DNA of 64,000 nt from Noviherbaspirillum humi (GTDB lineage Bacteria > Pseudomonadota > Gammaproteobacteria > Burkholderiales > Burkholderiaceae_D), in NCBI RefSeq assembly GCF_900188095.1, contig NZ_FZOT01000002.1, forward strand, positions 372,001-436,000. The letters are read 5' to 3'. The notes under the pieces were generated by a model that was given only the letters and a program-made list of their open reading frames with translations, made no database searches and had not been told where the DNA came from. Numbering within the stretch: position 1 is the stretch's first letter; each line of letters starts with the position of its first letter. Shown one piece after another: positions 14,986 to 27,103 of the stretch. Both the position numbers and the translations under genes were made by a program.

Positions 14986-15948
14986 ATGCCTTCAGACAAA
15001 CTACTCAAACGCTATGGCATCCTGTATGGGTCCTCGCCCATCATGGAACGCCTTTACCAGCAGGTCGAACGTGTGTCCGCCACGGATGCGACCGTATTGC
15101 TGGTGGGTGAAAGCGGCACCGGCAAGGAATTGATCTCCAAGGCCATCCACCAGATCAGCAAGCGCAACGACAAGACCTTCGTGGCCGTCAATTGCGGCGC
15201 CATTCCAGCGCACCTGATCGAGGCGGCCTTGTTCGGCCATGAACGCGGCAGCTTCACCGGCGCCGTCAAGCAGCACATCGGTTACTTTGAGCATGCTTCC
15301 GGCGGCACGCTGTTTCTCGACGAAATCACCGAGATGCCGGTCGACATGCAGGTCAAGCTGTTGCGGGTGCTGGAGTCCGGCACCTTCATGCGCGTCGGAG
15401 GCGATCAGGAAGTGAAGGTCGACGTGCGGCTCATCGCCGCCACCAACCGCGACCTCGAGTCGGCAGTGAAGCAGGGAAACCTGCGCGAAGACCTGATGTA
15501 CCGTCTGGCGGTGTTTCCGATCAGGATTCCCCCGCTGCGCGAGCGCGGCGCCGACATCGAACTGCTGGCGCAACAGTTCCTCGAGTCGCTGAATGAAAAA
15601 AATCAGACCAGGAAAAACTTCTCCCGCAGTTCGCTCGACGTGATCCGCTCCTATTCCTGGCCGGGCAATGTGCGCGAATTGAAAAACGTGGTGCACCGCG
15701 CCTACATTCTTTCCGGCGACGAACTCGACATCGAGGATTGCGTGTCGGAGCTGGCGGCGAAGAAGCCGACGGTGCATGAGGGCTATCTCAACTTCTTCGT
15801 CGGCACGCCGCTGGCCGACGCGCAGAAGGAAATCATTCTCGCCACGCTCAAGCACTACAGCGGCAACAAGCGCCTTGCCGCCGATGCGCTCGGCATCAGC
15901 CTGAAGACGCTCTACAACCGGCTCAAGGAATATCAGATCGTGAACTGA
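14986..15948 (+). CDS. Sigma-54 activator lacking a receiver domain
   Basis: A 320-residue protein that begins almost directly with the AAA+ module: Walker A GESGTGKE at 41-48, GSFTGA loop at 88-93, [13 protein letters not shown], and [13 protein letters not shown]. It ends with a Fis-type helix-turn-helix ([22 protein letters not shown]). Compared with the 463-residue regulator at 11997-13388, whole blocks are near-identical ([13 protein letters not shown]), but the receiver of about 120 residues is missing and only 15 residues precede the module. Receiver-less activators (PspF-like) are typically active unless inhibited by a partner protein. No upstream in-frame extension exists. The start has only a weak ribosome-binding site (GGAT). 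Confidence 0.9.
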   Translation: MPSDKLLKRYGILYGSSPIMERLYQQVERVSATDATVLLVGESGTGKELISKAIHQISKRNDKTFVAVNCGAIPAHLIEAALFGHERGSFTGAVKQHIGYFEHASGGTLFLDEITEMPVDMQVKLLRVLESGTFMRVGGDQEVKVDVRLIAATNRDLESAVKQGNLREDLMYRLAVFPIRIPPLRERGADIELLAQQFLESLNEKNQTRKNFSRSSLDVIRSYSWPGNVRELKNVVHRAYILSGDELDIEDCVSELAAKKPTVHEGYLNFFVGTPLADAQKEIILATLKHYSGNKRLAADALGISLKTLYNRLKEYQIVN

Positions 15949-15982
15949 GCGCCCGTTTCCGGGCGTCTCCCATCATTGCCCA

Positions 15983-16843
15983 TCAAGCGTTCACCACCTC
16001 GCCGCCATTGGGATGGAGCACCTGGCCCGTCATGTAGGACGAATCCTCCGAAGCGAGGAACACATAGGCCGGCGCCACTTCGTCCGGCTGTCCCGGCCTG
16101 CCCAGCGGCACGCTCTTGCCGAACTTCTCTACCTGTTCCGGTGGAAAGGTCGCCGGGATCAGCGGCGTCCAGATCGGACCCGGCGCCACCGCGTTCACCA
16201 ATATTTTTTTCTCCGCCAACTGTTGCGAGAGCGAGCGGGTGAAGGCGACGATCGCGCCCTTGGTCGATGAATAATCGAGCAGATGCCCGCTGCCGCGATA
16301 GGCGGTGACGGAGGTGGTGTTGATGATGCGCGCCCCTTCCTTCAGATGCGGCAGCGCTGCCCTGACGGTATAGAACATCGAAAAAATGTTCGTGCGGAAG
16401 GTCTTTTCCAGCTGTTCGTCGCTGATGTCGGCGAGGCTTTGCTGCGGGTACTGCTGCGCGGCATTGTTGACGAGAATATCGAGCCTGCCGAAGCTGGAGA
16501 CCGCCTTTTCGATCAGCTGCTTGCAAAAGGCGGAGCTGCCGATGTCGCCCGGCATGTTGACGCACTTCCTCCCTTCCGCTTCGATCAGGCGCCTGGTTTC
16601 GTCCGCGTCCTGCTGCTCGTCGAGGTAATTGATCACCACATCCGCACCTTCCTTGGCGAAGGCGATCGCCACCGCCCGGCCGATGCCGCTGTCGCCGCCG
16701 GTGATGACCGCGACCTTGCCTTGCAGCTTCCCGGCCGCCTTGTATTCGCGCTCGGTGGAGTCGGGCCGCGGCGTCATCTGCGCCTCGACGCCGGGTTGAT
16801 GGTCCTGGTGCTGAGGGGGGATGGATTTCTCATGGTTTGCCAT
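15983..16843 (-). CDS. SDR-family oxidoreductase (YghA-like)
   Basis: 286 residues; ATG 16843 has AGGAGG 5 bases upstream. After a hydrophilic N-terminal extension of about 40 residues come the short-chain dehydrogenase motifs: the cofactor site TGGDSGIGRA, DILVNNAAQQ, and the catalytic Ser-Tyr-Lys in NTTSVTAY... LDYSSTKGA, then the PGPIWTPL loop. The long N-terminal extension and overall pattern fit the glucose/ribitol-type YghA group, often stress-induced and using NAD(P)H. The substrate is not predictable. It stands alone, convergent with the sigma-54 activator. Confidence 0.9.
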   Translation of the reverse strand: MANHEKSIPPQHQDHQPGVEAQMTPRPDSTEREYKAAGKLQGKVAVITGGDSGIGRAVAIAFAKEGADVVINYLDEQQDADETRRLIEAEGRKCVNMPGDIGSSAFCKQLIEKAVSSFGRLDILVNNAAQQYPQQSLADISDEQLEKTFRTNIFSMFYTVRAALPHLKEGARIINTTSVTAYRGSGHLLDYSSTKGAIVAFTRSLSQQLAEKKILVNAVAPGPIWTPLIPATFPPEQVEKFGKSVPLGRPGQPDEVAPAYVFLASEDSSYMTGQVLHPNGGEVVNA

Positions 16844-16989
16844 GTCGGCCTCCTGCTGTCTGGCGTGAAAAGCCGTCGTTTAGCAGGTTCCATGCCACTG
16901 GATGACAATTCATCAACAGCGTGAACATGGCAGCGCCGGTGCCCGATGCCATGCATCGAGCGCGCGAAATTACATGGCAGGGATCAAAG

Positions 16990-18066
16990 TTACGCGGCCC
17001 GTGCCTGAGTGCGTGTGTAGGCTTGCAGCAGCAGGTCGGGATCGCCGGCAGCCAGCTTCTTGGAGTCGGACAACGTCTGGCGGAAGGCGCGGGCGCCCGG
17101 CATGCCGGCCATCAGGCCCAGCATGTGCCGGGTGATGCTGTTCAGGCGCAGGCCGCCGCCTGCTGCGGCGCCATGGCCATAGCGGGCCAGCTGTTCGCGT
17201 GCGTAATCGGCCATGGCTTGCAGCACGTCGAGGCGCGACTTGGGCAAGGCATCGTCGCCGTAGTAGCGCGCATCGAAGTCGGCCATCAGCCAGGGATTGT
17301 GATACGCCTCGCGGCCGAGCATGACGCCATCCACCTGCTGCAGGTGGACATCGATTTCTTCCAGGGTCTTGATGCCGCCGTTGATGATGATTTCCAGCTG
17401 CGGAAATTCGCGCTTGAGCTGGTAGGCGAATTCCGGCTTGAGCGGCGGAATCTCGCGGTTTTCCTTCGGGCTCAATCCCTCCAGAATCGCGTTGCGCGCA
17501 TGAACGATGAAGGTGGCGCAGCCGGCCTCGGCCACCGTGCCGACGAAATCGCGCACGAAGCCATACGTTTCGCTGCGGCCGATGCCGATGCGATGCTTGA
17601 CGGTGACGTCGATGTCGACCGCATCGCGCATGGCCTTGACGCAATCCGCCACGAGTTGCGGCTCGTTCATCAGGCAGGCGCCGAACGCGCCCTTCTGCAC
17701 CCGCTCCGACGGGCAGCCGCAATTCAGATTGATCTCGTCATAGCCCCATTGCTGGCCCAGCTTTGCGCTCTTCGCCAAGTCCTCGGGTTCGCTGCCGCCG
17801 AGCTGCAGCGCCACCGGATGCTCTGCCTGGCTGAAATTGAGATGGCGCTCGACGTCGCCATGGATCAGCGCGCCGGTGGTGACCATCTCGGTGTACAGCC
17901 AGGTATGGCGGGTGATGTGGCGATGAAACACGCGGCAATGCCTGTCGGTCCAGTCCATCATCGGCGCCACCGAAATCCGGCGCGGCGGCAGTCCGCGTGC
18001 GGCGGTGGTGTCGGCGAGCGCGGGGGTGGTCTGCTGGGTGTCGGGCTGGTTCGAATTCATCGTCAT
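16990..18066 (-). CDS. dusA: tRNA-dihydrouridine synthase A
   Basis: 358 residues. Dus enzymes reduce uridine to dihydrouridine in the tRNA D-loop using FMN and NADPH. Seen here: the FMN-site start RISVAPMMDWTDRH, the catalytic cysteine in LNCGCPSERVQKGAFGACL, KHRIGIG, and GGIKTLEEI followed by GVMLGREAYHNPW, a DusA signature. I start at ATG 18066, where GGAG lies 5 bases upstream; ATG 18060 is an alternative. A much longer frame continues upstream but overlaps the divergent aminotransferase and is not real. The C-terminus (SITRHMLGLMAGMPGARAFRQ) also fits DusA. Confidence 0.93.
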   Translation of the reverse strand: MTMNSNQPDTQQTTPALADTTAARGLPPRRISVAPMMDWTDRHCRVFHRHITRHTWLYTEMVTTGALIHGDVERHLNFSQAEHPVALQLGGSEPEDLAKSAKLGQQWGYDEINLNCGCPSERVQKGAFGACLMNEPQLVADCVKAMRDAVDIDVTVKHRIGIGRSETYGFVRDFVGTVAEAGCATFIVHARNAILEGLSPKENREIPPLKPEFAYQLKREFPQLEIIINGGIKTLEEIDVHLQQVDGVMLGREAYHNPWLMADFDARYYGDDALPKSRLDVLQAMADYAREQLARYGHGAAAGGGLRLNSITRHMLGLMAGMPGARAFRQTLSDSKKLAAGDPDLLLQAYTRTQARAA

Positions 18067-18240
18067 CTTTTCTCCGGTACCGCAAGGCGGCCGGCATGGG
18101 TGCGGCAGGGCCGCGCATGATAGCAAAGTTGGCGGCAGCGGACATCGAACAACGGTCAGCGCGCCTTGCGGCCGCGCCGAGCGCGATGATAGCAAACGTA
18201 CTACCATGGACCGTCGACTGCCAATCTTGCAAGGTGAGCC

Positions 18241-19599
<1,359 letters not shown>

Positions 19600-19616
19600 C
19601 GCCTAGGCAGGAGATC

Positions 19617-20567
19617 TCAGCCGGCGTCCGCGCTTGCCAGAACGGGCGCGGGCTTCGCCGGTCGACAGGCCGCATCGGATGCAAGCGCGCCGCGTGCCCG
19701 TAGCGCCGCCAGTTCGTTGCCCACGAGCGCCGACAGCACCACGCCGCCGCCGATCACGGTATTGAACCCAGGCGCTTCACCCGCGCCCAGCCAGGCCCAG
19801 ACCGGGCCGAGCAGCACTTCGATCAGCGACAGCAGCGACACTTCCGGCGCCGACAGCGTACGCGTCGCGCGCAGCATCAGCATGCAGGGCAGGCCCAACT
19901 GGAACACGCCGAGCATCGCGAGGATGCCGACGTCGTGCCCGGAAGCGCGCAGCGGCATGGCGAAGGGCAGCATCAGCAGCGCCGAAAACACGCTGCCGAG
20001 GAAGATGGCCGGCATCAGGTCCACGTCCTGGCCCGCCTTCTTGATGATCATGAGGTTGGTGGCCGAAGCCGCCGGCACCGCCAGCGCGATCAGCATGCCG
20101 ATCAGATGCGACGGCCCGAGATTGCTGATGCCGTTGATGAACATCCACACCATGCCGACGAAGGCGGCGGCAATCGCCAGCCAGGTGCGGCGCGCCACCG
20201 CCTGCTTCAATATCAGCCAGGATAGAAAAGCGGTCAGCAGCGGCGCAATGCTGAGCATGATCAGGGTGTTGGCGACGGTGGTGCGGGTCAGCGCGATCAT
20301 GAAGCAGCTGAACATGGTGCACCACATCAGCCCGGAGACGACGATGCGCCAGCCGCCGCCGCGAATGGCAGCCAAGGTGCCGGCAAGCCCCCGCTGCGCG
20401 ACCAGCGCCGCGCCGACGAACAGGGCGGAGAACAGGCTGCGCCAGAACGTCACCTCGAAATCGCGCGCGGCGTCGAGATGGCGGGTGAACACGCCGGCAA
20501 TGCTCCACATAGCCGGCGCGCAGATCATCAGCAAGATGCTGCGCTGGTGGATTGTCAGGGATTTCAT
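19617..20567 (-). CDS. EamA/DMT-family transporter
   Basis: 316 residues with about ten hydrophobic segments in two repeated halves, as in the drug/metabolite transporter superfamily. The first half begins SILLMICAPAMWSIAGVFTRHLD, a typical EamA opening with W and the small-residue helix. The end of the second half, SLLSLIEVLLGPVWAWLGAGE, is the conserved E-P/G-x-x-A motif. I placed the start at ATG 20567, where the first membrane helix begins properly; the frame extends to 20711 but crosses the typA terminator. Probable exporter of an amino acid or metabolite; the substrate is unknown. Confidence 0.88.
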   Translation of the reverse strand: MKSLTIHQRSILLMICAPAMWSIAGVFTRHLDAARDFEVTFWRSLFSALFVGAALVAQRGLAGTLAAIRGGGWRIVVSGLMWCTMFSCFMIALTRTTVANTLIMLSIAPLLTAFLSWLILKQAVARRTWLAIAAAFVGMVWMFINGISNLGPSHLIGMLIALAVPAASATNLMIIKKAGQDVDLMPAIFLGSVFSALLMLPFAMPLRASGHDVGILAMLGVFQLGLPCMLMLRATRTLSAPEVSLLSLIEVLLGPVWAWLGAGEAPGFNTVIGGGVVLSALVGNELAALRARGALASDAACRPAKPAPVLASADAG

Positions 20568-20575
20568 GGTCCGAG

Positions 20576-20615
20576 TAAAAAACAAGCCCGGTATCCTGGT
20601 AAGGAAGCCGGGCTT
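20576..20615 (-). terminator. Rho-independent terminator of typA
   Basis: On the minus strand, AAGCCCGG pairs with CCGGGCTT across a 16-base loop and is followed by G and six T's. It lies about 60 bases beyond the typA stop. Confidence 0.8.
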
Positions 20616-20676
20616 TTTCAAAAGCAACGGCATGTCTGCGACAGCCGCTGCCCGATTCAGTTCAGAAATTCTTCGC

Positions 20677-22512
20677 TTATGCCGCTTCGCGCGACGCCTT
20701 CTTGCGCTCATGCTCCTTCAGGAAGCGCTTGCGCAGGCGGATGCTCTTCGGCGTGATCTCGACCAGCTCGTCATCCTCGATGAATTCGACCGCGTATTCC
20801 AGGGTCAGCTGGATCGGCGGCACCAGGCGCACTGCTTCGTCGGTGCCGGAGGCGCGGACGTTGGTCAGCTGCTTGCCCTTGATCGGGTTGACGACGAGAT
20901 CGTTGTCGCGCGAGTGGATGCCGATGATCATGCCTTCGTACACCGGATCGTTGTGGCTGACGAACATGCGGCCGCGATCCTGCAGCTTCCACAGGGCGTA
21001 GGCGACGGCGGCGCCGTCATCCTGCGAAATCAGCACGCCGTTGCGGCGGCCGGCGAGTTCCGGCTTGTTGGCGTCGACCGGCGCGTAGTCGTCGAAGATG
21101 TGGCTCATCAGGCCGGTGCCGCGCGTCAGCGTCATGAATTCCGACTGGAATCCGATCAGGCCGCGCGCCGGAATGCGGTACTCGAGGCGCACGCGGCCCT
21201 TGCCGTCCGGTTCCATGTTCTGCAGGTCGCCGCGGCGGCGGCCCAGCTCTTCCATCACGCCGCCCTGGTGGGCATCCTCGACGTCCACCGTCAGCAGCTC
21301 GAACGGCTCGCACTTGACGCCGTCGATTTCCTTGAACACCACGCGCGGACGGGACACCGCCAGTTCGTAGCCTTCGCGGCGCATGTTTTCCAGCAGGATG
21401 GTCAGGTGCAGTTCACCGCGGCCCGACACTTCGAAAGTGGTGTCGTCGCCGGTGTCGGTGACGCGCAGGGCGACGTTGGACTTCAGCTCGCGGTCGAGGC
21501 GGTCGCGGATCTGGCGGCTGGTGACGAACTTGCCTTCGCGGCCGGCCAGCGGCGAGCTGTTGACCAGGAAGTTCATGGTCAGGGTCGGCTCGTCGACCTT
21601 CAGCATCGGCAGCGCATCCGGCGTATCCGGCGCGCAGACGGTGGAGCCGATGCCGATTTCCTCGACGCCATTGATCAGCACGATATCGCCGGCCTGGGCT
21701 TCATCGACCAGCTGGCGCTCCAGGCCCTTGAACTTCAGCACCTGGTTGATGCGGGCCTTGATCGGAGTGGAATCCGGACCGTTCATCACGATCACGTCCT
21801 GCAGCGCCTTGACGCGGCCGCGCTTGATGCGGCCGATGCCGATCTTGCCGACGTAGGAGGAGTAGTCCAGCGAGGAGATCTGCAGCTGCAGCGGGCCGTC
21901 CGGATCGTCGTCGCGCACCGGCACGTTCTCCAGTACGGAGTCGAACAGCGGCTTCATGGTGCCTTCGCGCACGGTCGGGTCGAGGCTGGCGTAGCCGTTC
22001 AGCGCCGACGCGTACACCACCGGGAAGTCGAGCTGCTCTTCGGTCGCGCCGAGCTTGTCGAACAGTTCGAAGGTGGCATTGATGACCCAGTCCGGACGGG
22101 CGCCGGGGCGGTCGATCTTGTTGACCACGACGATGGGCTTCAGGCCGAGGCCGAGCGCCTTGCGGGTGACGAAGCGGGTCTGCGGCATCGGGCCTTCGAC
22201 CGCGTCCACCAGCAGCAGCACCGAGTCGACCATCGACAGCACGCGCTCCACCTCGCCGCCGAAGTCGGCGTGGCCCGGGGTGTCGACGATGTTGATGTGG
22301 GTGCCTTCGTATTCGACGGCGCAGTTCTTCGCCAGAATGGTGATGCCCCGTTCCTTTTCCAGGTCGTTGGAGTCCATCACGCGGTTATCGACCTGCTGAT
22401 TCTCACGGAAGGTGCCGGACTGGCGCAGCAGCTGGTCCACCAGAGTGGTCTTGCCGTGGTCAACGTGGGCGATGATGGCGATATTGCGTAGGGCGCGTTT
22501 GGTGTCGGACAT
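20677..22512 (-). CDS. typA: Ribosome-associated GTPase TypA/BipA
   Basis: 611 residues. A translational GTPase of the EF-G class that acts in ribosome assembly and stress response. The G1 motif is [11 protein letters not shown]2/G3 region RGITI... [12 protein letters not shown], and G4 [10 protein letters not shown]. The beta-barrel and EF-G-like domains follow, then the BipA-specific C-terminus ([35 protein letters not shown]). I start at ATG 22512 (SDTKRALRN) rather than five codons earlier; AGG lies about 9 bases upstream. It is the last gene of the co-directional translation block and has its own terminator. Confidence 0.96.
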   Translation of the reverse strand: MSDTKRALRNIAIIAHVDHGKTTLVDQLLRQSGTFRENQQVDNRVMDSNDLEKERGITILAKNCAVEYEGTHINIVDTPGHADFGGEVERVLSMVDSVLLLVDAVEGPMPQTRFVTRKALGLGLKPIVVVNKIDRPGARPDWVINATFELFDKLGATEEQLDFPVVYASALNGYASLDPTVREGTMKPLFDSVLENVPVRDDDPDGPLQLQISSLDYSSYVGKIGIGRIKRGRVKALQDVIVMNGPDSTPIKARINQVLKFKGLERQLVDEAQAGDIVLINGVEEIGIGSTVCAPDTPDALPMLKVDEPTLTMNFLVNSSPLAGREGKFVTSRQIRDRLDRELKSNVALRVTDTGDDTTFEVSGRGELHLTILLENMRREGYELAVSRPRVVFKEIDGVKCEPFELLTVDVEDAHQGGVMEELGRRRGDLQNMEPDGKGRVRLEYRIPARGLIGFQSEFMTLTRGTGLMSHIFDDYAPVDANKPELAGRRNGVLISQDDGAAVAYALWKLQDRGRMFVSHNDPVYEGMIIGIHSRDNDLVVNPIKGKQLTNVRASGTDEAVRLVPPIQLTLEYAVEFIEDDELVEITPKSIRLRKRFLKEHERKKASREAA

Positions 22513-22659
22513 GGTCGTGGCCTGCAAAGACGGGAAAACCGACGATTATAGCATGCTGCGCTGCACGAACCGAAGAAACCTTTTGCTTTTCAACGGGTTG
22601 CGCAGCCTGCACGGGTCTTCCCAGGGTTGTTCGGTGGTATGGATGGTTCGATATCGACG

Positions 22660-23592
22660 CTAATTGGCAGCCGTGGCGATGAGGCGCTCCGGCCGGAGCA
22701 CGCCAAACGATTCGAGCTGGCCGGTGCCGAGCAGACGGTTCGATGTCTGTTCGTAGACCCGGACCCGGCCCGGCGCTGCGGGCAATTCGACATCGGTCTG
22801 GCCTAGCGCCAGGCGCTGTCCATGCAGGAATCGGCGGGCAAGCTCATCTGACAGCTTGAGCGCCGGAAAAGTGCCGAGCAAGGCATCGACCGGCGCCAGC
22901 AGTTTTTCCCGTTCGGCTTCCGCCGTCGCTTCCAGCTGCTCCAGCGTCTGGCAACCATCCAAGGTCAATGCGCCGACGCCGGTGCGCCTCAAGGCGTTCA
23001 AGTGTGCGCCGCAGCCGAGGACCGCGCCGATGTCCTGCCCCAATACCCGGATGTAAGTGCCCTTGCTGCAGGTGACCCGCAGGCTCAGGAAAGGCGCTTG
23101 CCAGTCGAGCAAGTCGAGCGCGTGGATGGTGACGGCGCGCGCCTGCCGCTCCAGGGTGACGCCGGCGCGCGCATATTCGTACAGCGGCTTGCCGTCACGC
23201 TTCAGGGCGGAATACATCGGCGGCACCTGTTCGATGGCTCCCCGGAATCGCGCCAGCACGGCCTCGATGTCGGCGAGCGACACATCGACCGGCTTGCTGC
23301 CGACCACTTGTCCTTCGGTATCGCCGGTATCGGTTTCGATGCCGAGATGCACCACGGTTTCATAGGTCTTGTCGGCTTCCAGCAAATCCTGGGAGAACTT
23401 GGTGGCTTCGCCGAAACAGAGCGGCAGCAGGCCGGTGGCGAACGGGTCTAGGGTGCCGGTATGGCCAGCCTTGAGCGCCAGCAGCAGGCGCTTGGCGCGG
23501 ATCAGGGCATCATTGCTGGACAGGCCGACCGGCTTGTCCAGCAGCAGCACGCCGTCGAGGGCGCGCCGGTTTTTCTTGGGTACGGCGGACAT
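22660..23592 (-). CDS. truB: tRNA pseudouridine-55 synthase
   Basis: 310 residues. It makes pseudouridine 55 in the T-loop of most tRNAs. The catalytic aspartate lies in [15 protein letters not shown]; other family blocks are [35 protein letters not shown], and [14 protein letters not shown]. The C-terminal PUA-like region ([18 protein letters not shown]) is present. Neither possible start (23592 or 23622) has a clear ribosome-binding site, so translation may be coupled to rbfA, which ends at 23652. I prefer 23592 because the family usually starts close to KKNRRALDG. Confidence 0.94.
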   Translation of the reverse strand: MSAVPKKNRRALDGVLLLDKPVGLSSNDALIRAKRLLLALKAGHTGTLDPFATGLLPLCFGEATKFSQDLLEADKTYETVVHLGIETDTGDTEGQVVGSKPVDVSLADIEAVLARFRGAIEQVPPMYSALKRDGKPLYEYARAGVTLERQARAVTIHALDLLDWQAPFLSLRVTCSKGTYIRVLGQDIGAVLGCGAHLNALRRTGVGALTLDGCQTLEQLEATAEAEREKLLAPVDALLGTFPALKLSDELARRFLHGQRLALGQTDVELPAAPGRVRVYEQTSNRLLGTGQLESFGVLRPERLIATAAN

Positions 23593-23651
23593 GGAAGAGA
23601 AAGCCGTCCGGGTGGGCGGCATGGGCAGGGATGAAGGGCAATCGCGAACGC

Positions 23652-24038
23652 TTACTCGTCCGCATCCTTGGCGCGGCTGGCATTCGCTTCGTCGATCAGG
23701 CGCGACAGTTCCATGCCGCGCGCGGTCGACCGGTCATGCACGAAGTGCAGTTCCGGGATCATGTGGATGGTGAGGCGCCGGCCGAGCTGGCCGCGCAGGA
23801 AGCCTGATGCCTTGTGCAAGCCGGTGATCGCATTCTGCACCGCCTCTTCACTGTCGTTGAGGGTCGTGAAGAAAATCTTGGCGTGGGCGTAATCCGGGGT
23901 CACCTGCACTTCGGTGATGGTGATCATGCCGACGCGCGGGTCCTTCAGCTCGAAGGCGATGATTTCCGACAAATCGCGCTGGATCTGGTCGGCAACGCGA
24001 AGGCCGCGCCCGGGTATGGATTTGCTGTGTCTGGCCAT
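23652..24038 (-). CDS. rbfA: Ribosome-binding factor A
   Basis: 128 residues, within the usual range for this KH-like 30S maturation factor, which binds the 5' region of 16S rRNA and helps with cold adaptation. Recognisable blocks: [43 protein letters not shown], and [22 protein letters not shown]. Start at ATG 24038 ([14 protein letters not shown]). It lies downstream of infB, but a strong intrinsic terminator stands between them, so its expression depends on readthrough or a promoter in the 195-base gap. Confidence 0.94.
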   Translation of the reverse strand: MARHSKSIPGRGLRVADQIQRDLSEIIAFELKDPRVGMITITEVQVTPDYAHAKIFFTTLNDSEEAVQNAITGLHKASGFLRGQLGRRLTIHMIPELHFVHDRSTARGMELSRLIDEANASRAKDADE

Positions 24039-24174
24039 GCTGTTCTTGTCAGGTAAAACGGCCGCGCTCAAGGCCGGAAGGATGCGTGAAGGTGCATCCA
24101 GTGTAGACAAGGACCGCAATCATGCAATCCCCGTTCCGTCATGCCGCAGCGCGGTGTTCGAATGAAGGAGGGTT

Positions 24175-24202
24175 AAAAAACGGCGCCACGCGGGCGCCGT
24201 TT
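24175..24202 (-). terminator. Strong terminator between infB and rbfA
   Basis: AAACGGCGCC and GGCGCCGTTT form a perfect 10-bp stem with a 5-base loop; on the minus strand the stem is followed by six T's. It begins about 32 bases beyond the infB stop codon, inside an otherwise continuous operon. Confidence 0.88.
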
Positions 24203-24233
24203 CCGGTTGCTGCCATCGCCGGGCGACGGCGGA

Positions 24234-27053
24234 TTACAGCGTACGGGCGACTTCCTGCACCTCGAAGACTTCCAGCTGGTCGCCTTCCTGGATGTCGTTG
24301 AAGTTCTTCAGCGTCAGGCCGCACTCGAAACCGGCCTTGACTTCGCGCACGTCATCCTTGAAGCGCTTGAGCGAGTCGAGTTCGCCGGTCCAGGCCACCA
24401 CGTTGTTGCGCAGCAGCCGGACTTGCGCGCCCCGGCGCACCAGACCGTCGAGCACGTAGCAGCCGGCGATGGAACCGACCTTGCTGACGTGGATGACCTG
24501 ACGGATTTCCACCAGGCCGAGCGTGTTCTCGCGCTTCTCGGGCGCCAGCATGCCCGACATCGCCGCCTTGATCTCGTCCACCGCATCGTAAATGATGTTG
24601 TAGTAGCGGATGTCGATGCCGCTGGTTTCGGCCAGCTTGCGGGCGGATGCGTCGGCGCGGGTGTTGAAGCCGATGATGACCGCCTTCGAGGCAACCGCGA
24701 GGTTGACGTCGGATTCGCTGATGCCGCCCACCGCCGCGTGCACGATCTGCACCCGGACTTCCTCGGTCGACAGCTTCTGCATCGCATGCACGATGGCTTC
24801 CTGGGAACCCTGCACGTCGGCCTTGATGATCATCGGCAGGTTCTTCACCTCGCCCTCGCCCATCTGCTCAAACATGTTTTCCAGCTTGGCCGCCTGCTGC
24901 TTGGCCAGCTTGACGTCGCGGAACTTGCCCTGCCTGAACAGCGCGATCTCGCGCGCCTTGCGCTCGTCGCCCATGACCATGACTTCCTCGCCGGCGGCCG
25001 GCACTTCGGTCAGGCCCTGGATCTCCACCGGAATGGAAGGACCGGCCTCGGCGATGTTCTTGCCGTTTTCATCCAGCATGGCGCGCACGCGGCCATAAGA
25101 GGAACCGGCCAGCACCACGTCGCCGCGCTTAAGTGTGCCGGTCTGCACCAGCACGGTCGCGACCGGACCGCGGCCCTTGTCCAGCTTGGCTTCGATCACC
25201 AGGCCCTTGGCCATCGCATCCACCGGCGCCTTCAGTTCCAGCACTTCGGCCTGCAGCAGCACGTTTTCAAGCAGATCGTCGATGCCCTGGCCGGTTTTGG
25301 CCGACACCGGCACGAACGGCGCTTCGCCGCCATAGGCTTCCGGCACCACGCCTTCGGCGATCAGCTCCTGCGTCACGCGGTCGGTGTTGGCACCCTGCTT
25401 GTCGATCTTGTTGATCGCCACGACGATGGGAACGCCGGCCGCCTTGGCGTGGGCGATCGCTTCCTTGGTCTGCGGCATGACGCCGTCATCTGCCGCCACC
25501 ACGAGGATGACGATGTCGGTCGCCTTCGCGCCGCGGGCACGCATGGCGGTGAACGCCTCGTGACCCGGGGTGTCCAGGAAGGTGATGATGCCGCGCGCCG
25601 ATTCGACGTGATAGGCGCCGATGTGCTGCGTGATGCCGCCGGCCTCGCCCGCCGCCACCTTGGCGCGACGAATGTAGTCCAGCAGCGAGGTCTTGCCGTG
25701 GTCGACGTGACCCATGACGGTGACCACCGGCGCCCGCGGCAGAGCCTCGGCATCGGTGTGGGGGCCGCTTTCCTCCAGCAGCGCTTCGGGATCGTCGAGC
25801 TTGGCGGCGTAGGCCTTGTGGCCCATCTCTTCCACCAGGATCATCGCGGTTTCCTGGTCCAGCACCTGGTTGATGGTGACCATCTGGCCCAGCTTCATCA
25901 TGTGCTTGATGACTTCGGATGCCTTGACCGCCATCTTGTGCGCCAGCTCGGCCACGGTGATGGTCTCCGGCACGTGGACGTCCTTGATCACGGCCTCGGT
26001 CGGCACCTGGAAATTGCTTTCGCGCTGGTCATCGTGCGAAGAGCGGCGGCCACGCGGGCCGCTGCGCCAGCCGTCCCGTCCGCCTGACGGCGCGCCGGGT
26101 CCGCGGGTCTTGATCGCGTTGCGCTTCTTGGCGTCGTCCTGCCAGGTGGAGGAGACATTGGCCGACTTGATCGACTTCTTGTCCCCCGGTGCCGGCTTCT
26201 TGTCCGCCGGCTTGTCGCCCGGCTTCTTGTCGGCCGGCTTGTGCAGGGTGCCTTCCTGGGCCTTCGCCTGCGGCGCGGGTGCGGGCGCCGGCTCCGGCGC
26301 CTTCATGACGCGGCGCGGCGCATTCATCATGGCCTTGATCTGCGCGACTTCTTCCTCCACGGCGCGGCGGGCGCGCTCGGTGGCGGCAGCGCGCTCGGCC
26401 GCAGCCTTGGCATCTGCCTCGGCGGCCTTGCGCTTGGCTTCCTCGGCTTCCGCGCGGCGCTTGGCTGCGTCTGCGGATGCTTCCGCGGCGCTGCTGGCGG
26501 CTTCCTTCTCGCGCCGGGTCTTATCCTCTTCCTCGCGGCGGCGAGCCTCTTCGGCTTCAGCCATGGCCTTGGCCTGGGCGGCCTTTTCGGCTTCCAGCTT
26601 GGCCAGTCGCTCCTGCTTCTCGCGCAGCTCGGCTTCCTGGCGCGCCAGCAGCTCGGCCTGCCGCTGCGCTTCTTCGGCGCGGCGGGCCTGCTCGGCTTCG
26701 TCCACCACCGGGGCGGCCGACGCCGGCGCAGCCGTTTCCACGGCCGGCTCGTCGCGCTTGATGAAGGTGCGCTTCTTGCGCACTTCGACCTGGATCGTGC
26801 GCGACTTGCCGGTGGCATCAGCCTGCTTGATTTCGGTGGTTTCCTTGCGCGTCAGGGTGATCTTCTTCTTCTCGCCGTCCGGCGCCGCGCCATGCGAGCG
26901 GCGCAGATGGCTGAGGAGCTTGTCCTTGTCTTCCTTCGACAGCGGATCGGACGCCGAACTCTTGTCGACGCCCGCCGCGCGCAGTTGCGTCAGCAGCAGA
27001 TCCGCCGGCATCTTCAGTTCGGTGGCAAATTGGGCTACGTTGTTACTCGCCAT
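24234..27053 (-). CDS. infB: Translation initiation factor IF-2
   Basis: 939 residues; AAGAGGA precedes ATG 27053. It delivers fMet-tRNA to the 30S subunit. The IF2_N domain is at 1-55 ([19 protein letters not shown]). A long charged helical region with A/E/K/R repeats (about 95-240) and a Pro/Lys linker follow. The GTPase core has G1 [29 protein letters not shown], and NKIDKQGA, and the C-terminal domains contain GFECGLTL and [12 protein letters not shown]. Full length and intact. It follows nusA after 50 bases, the classic nusA-infB arrangement. Confidence 0.97.
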   Translation of the reverse strand: MASNNVAQFATELKMPADLLLTQLRAAGVDKSSASDPLSKEDKDKLLSHLRRSHGAAPDGEKKKITLTRKETTEIKQADATGKSRTIQVEVRKKRTFIKRDEPAVETAAPASAAPVVDEAEQARRAEEAQRQAELLARQEAELREKQERLAKLEAEKAAQAKAMAEAEEARRREEEDKTRREKEAASSAAEASADAAKRRAEAEEAKRKAAEADAKAAAERAAATERARRAVEEEVAQIKAMMNAPRRVMKAPEPAPAPAPQAKAQEGTLHKPADKKPGDKPADKKPAPGDKKSIKSANVSSTWQDDAKKRNAIKTRGPGAPSGGRDGWRSGPRGRRSSHDDQRESNFQVPTEAVIKDVHVPETITVAELAHKMAVKASEVIKHMMKLGQMVTINQVLDQETAMILVEEMGHKAYAAKLDDPEALLEESGPHTDAEALPRAPVVTVMGHVDHGKTSLLDYIRRAKVAAGEAGGITQHIGAYHVESARGIITFLDTPGHEAFTAMRARGAKATDIVILVVAADDGVMPQTKEAIAHAKAAGVPIVVAINKIDKQGANTDRVTQELIAEGVVPEAYGGEAPFVPVSAKTGQGIDDLLENVLLQAEVLELKAPVDAMAKGLVIEAKLDKGRGPVATVLVQTGTLKRGDVVLAGSSYGRVRAMLDENGKNIAEAGPSIPVEIQGLTEVPAAGEEVMVMGDERKAREIALFRQGKFRDVKLAKQQAAKLENMFEQMGEGEVKNLPMIIKADVQGSQEAIVHAMQKLSTEEVRVQIVHAAVGGISESDVNLAVASKAVIIGFNTRADASARKLAETSGIDIRYYNIIYDAVDEIKAAMSGMLAPEKRENTLGLVEIRQVIHVSKVGSIAGCYVLDGLVRRGAQVRLLRNNVVAWTGELDSLKRFKDDVREVKAGFECGLTLKNFNDIQEGDQLEVFEVQEVARTL

Positions 27054-27103
27054 TCAGTCCTCTTTTCTATGTGACAGGGCAGATGAGTGGGATGCGATTA
27101 CGA

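Noticed and set aside
19717-22491. Open frame of 924 codons on the plus strand opposite typA and the EamA transporter
   Set aside because: It is antisense to two well-supported genes; its composition (Arg/Gln/His/Val-rich) is typical of a GC-rich shadow frame and it has no recognisable domain.
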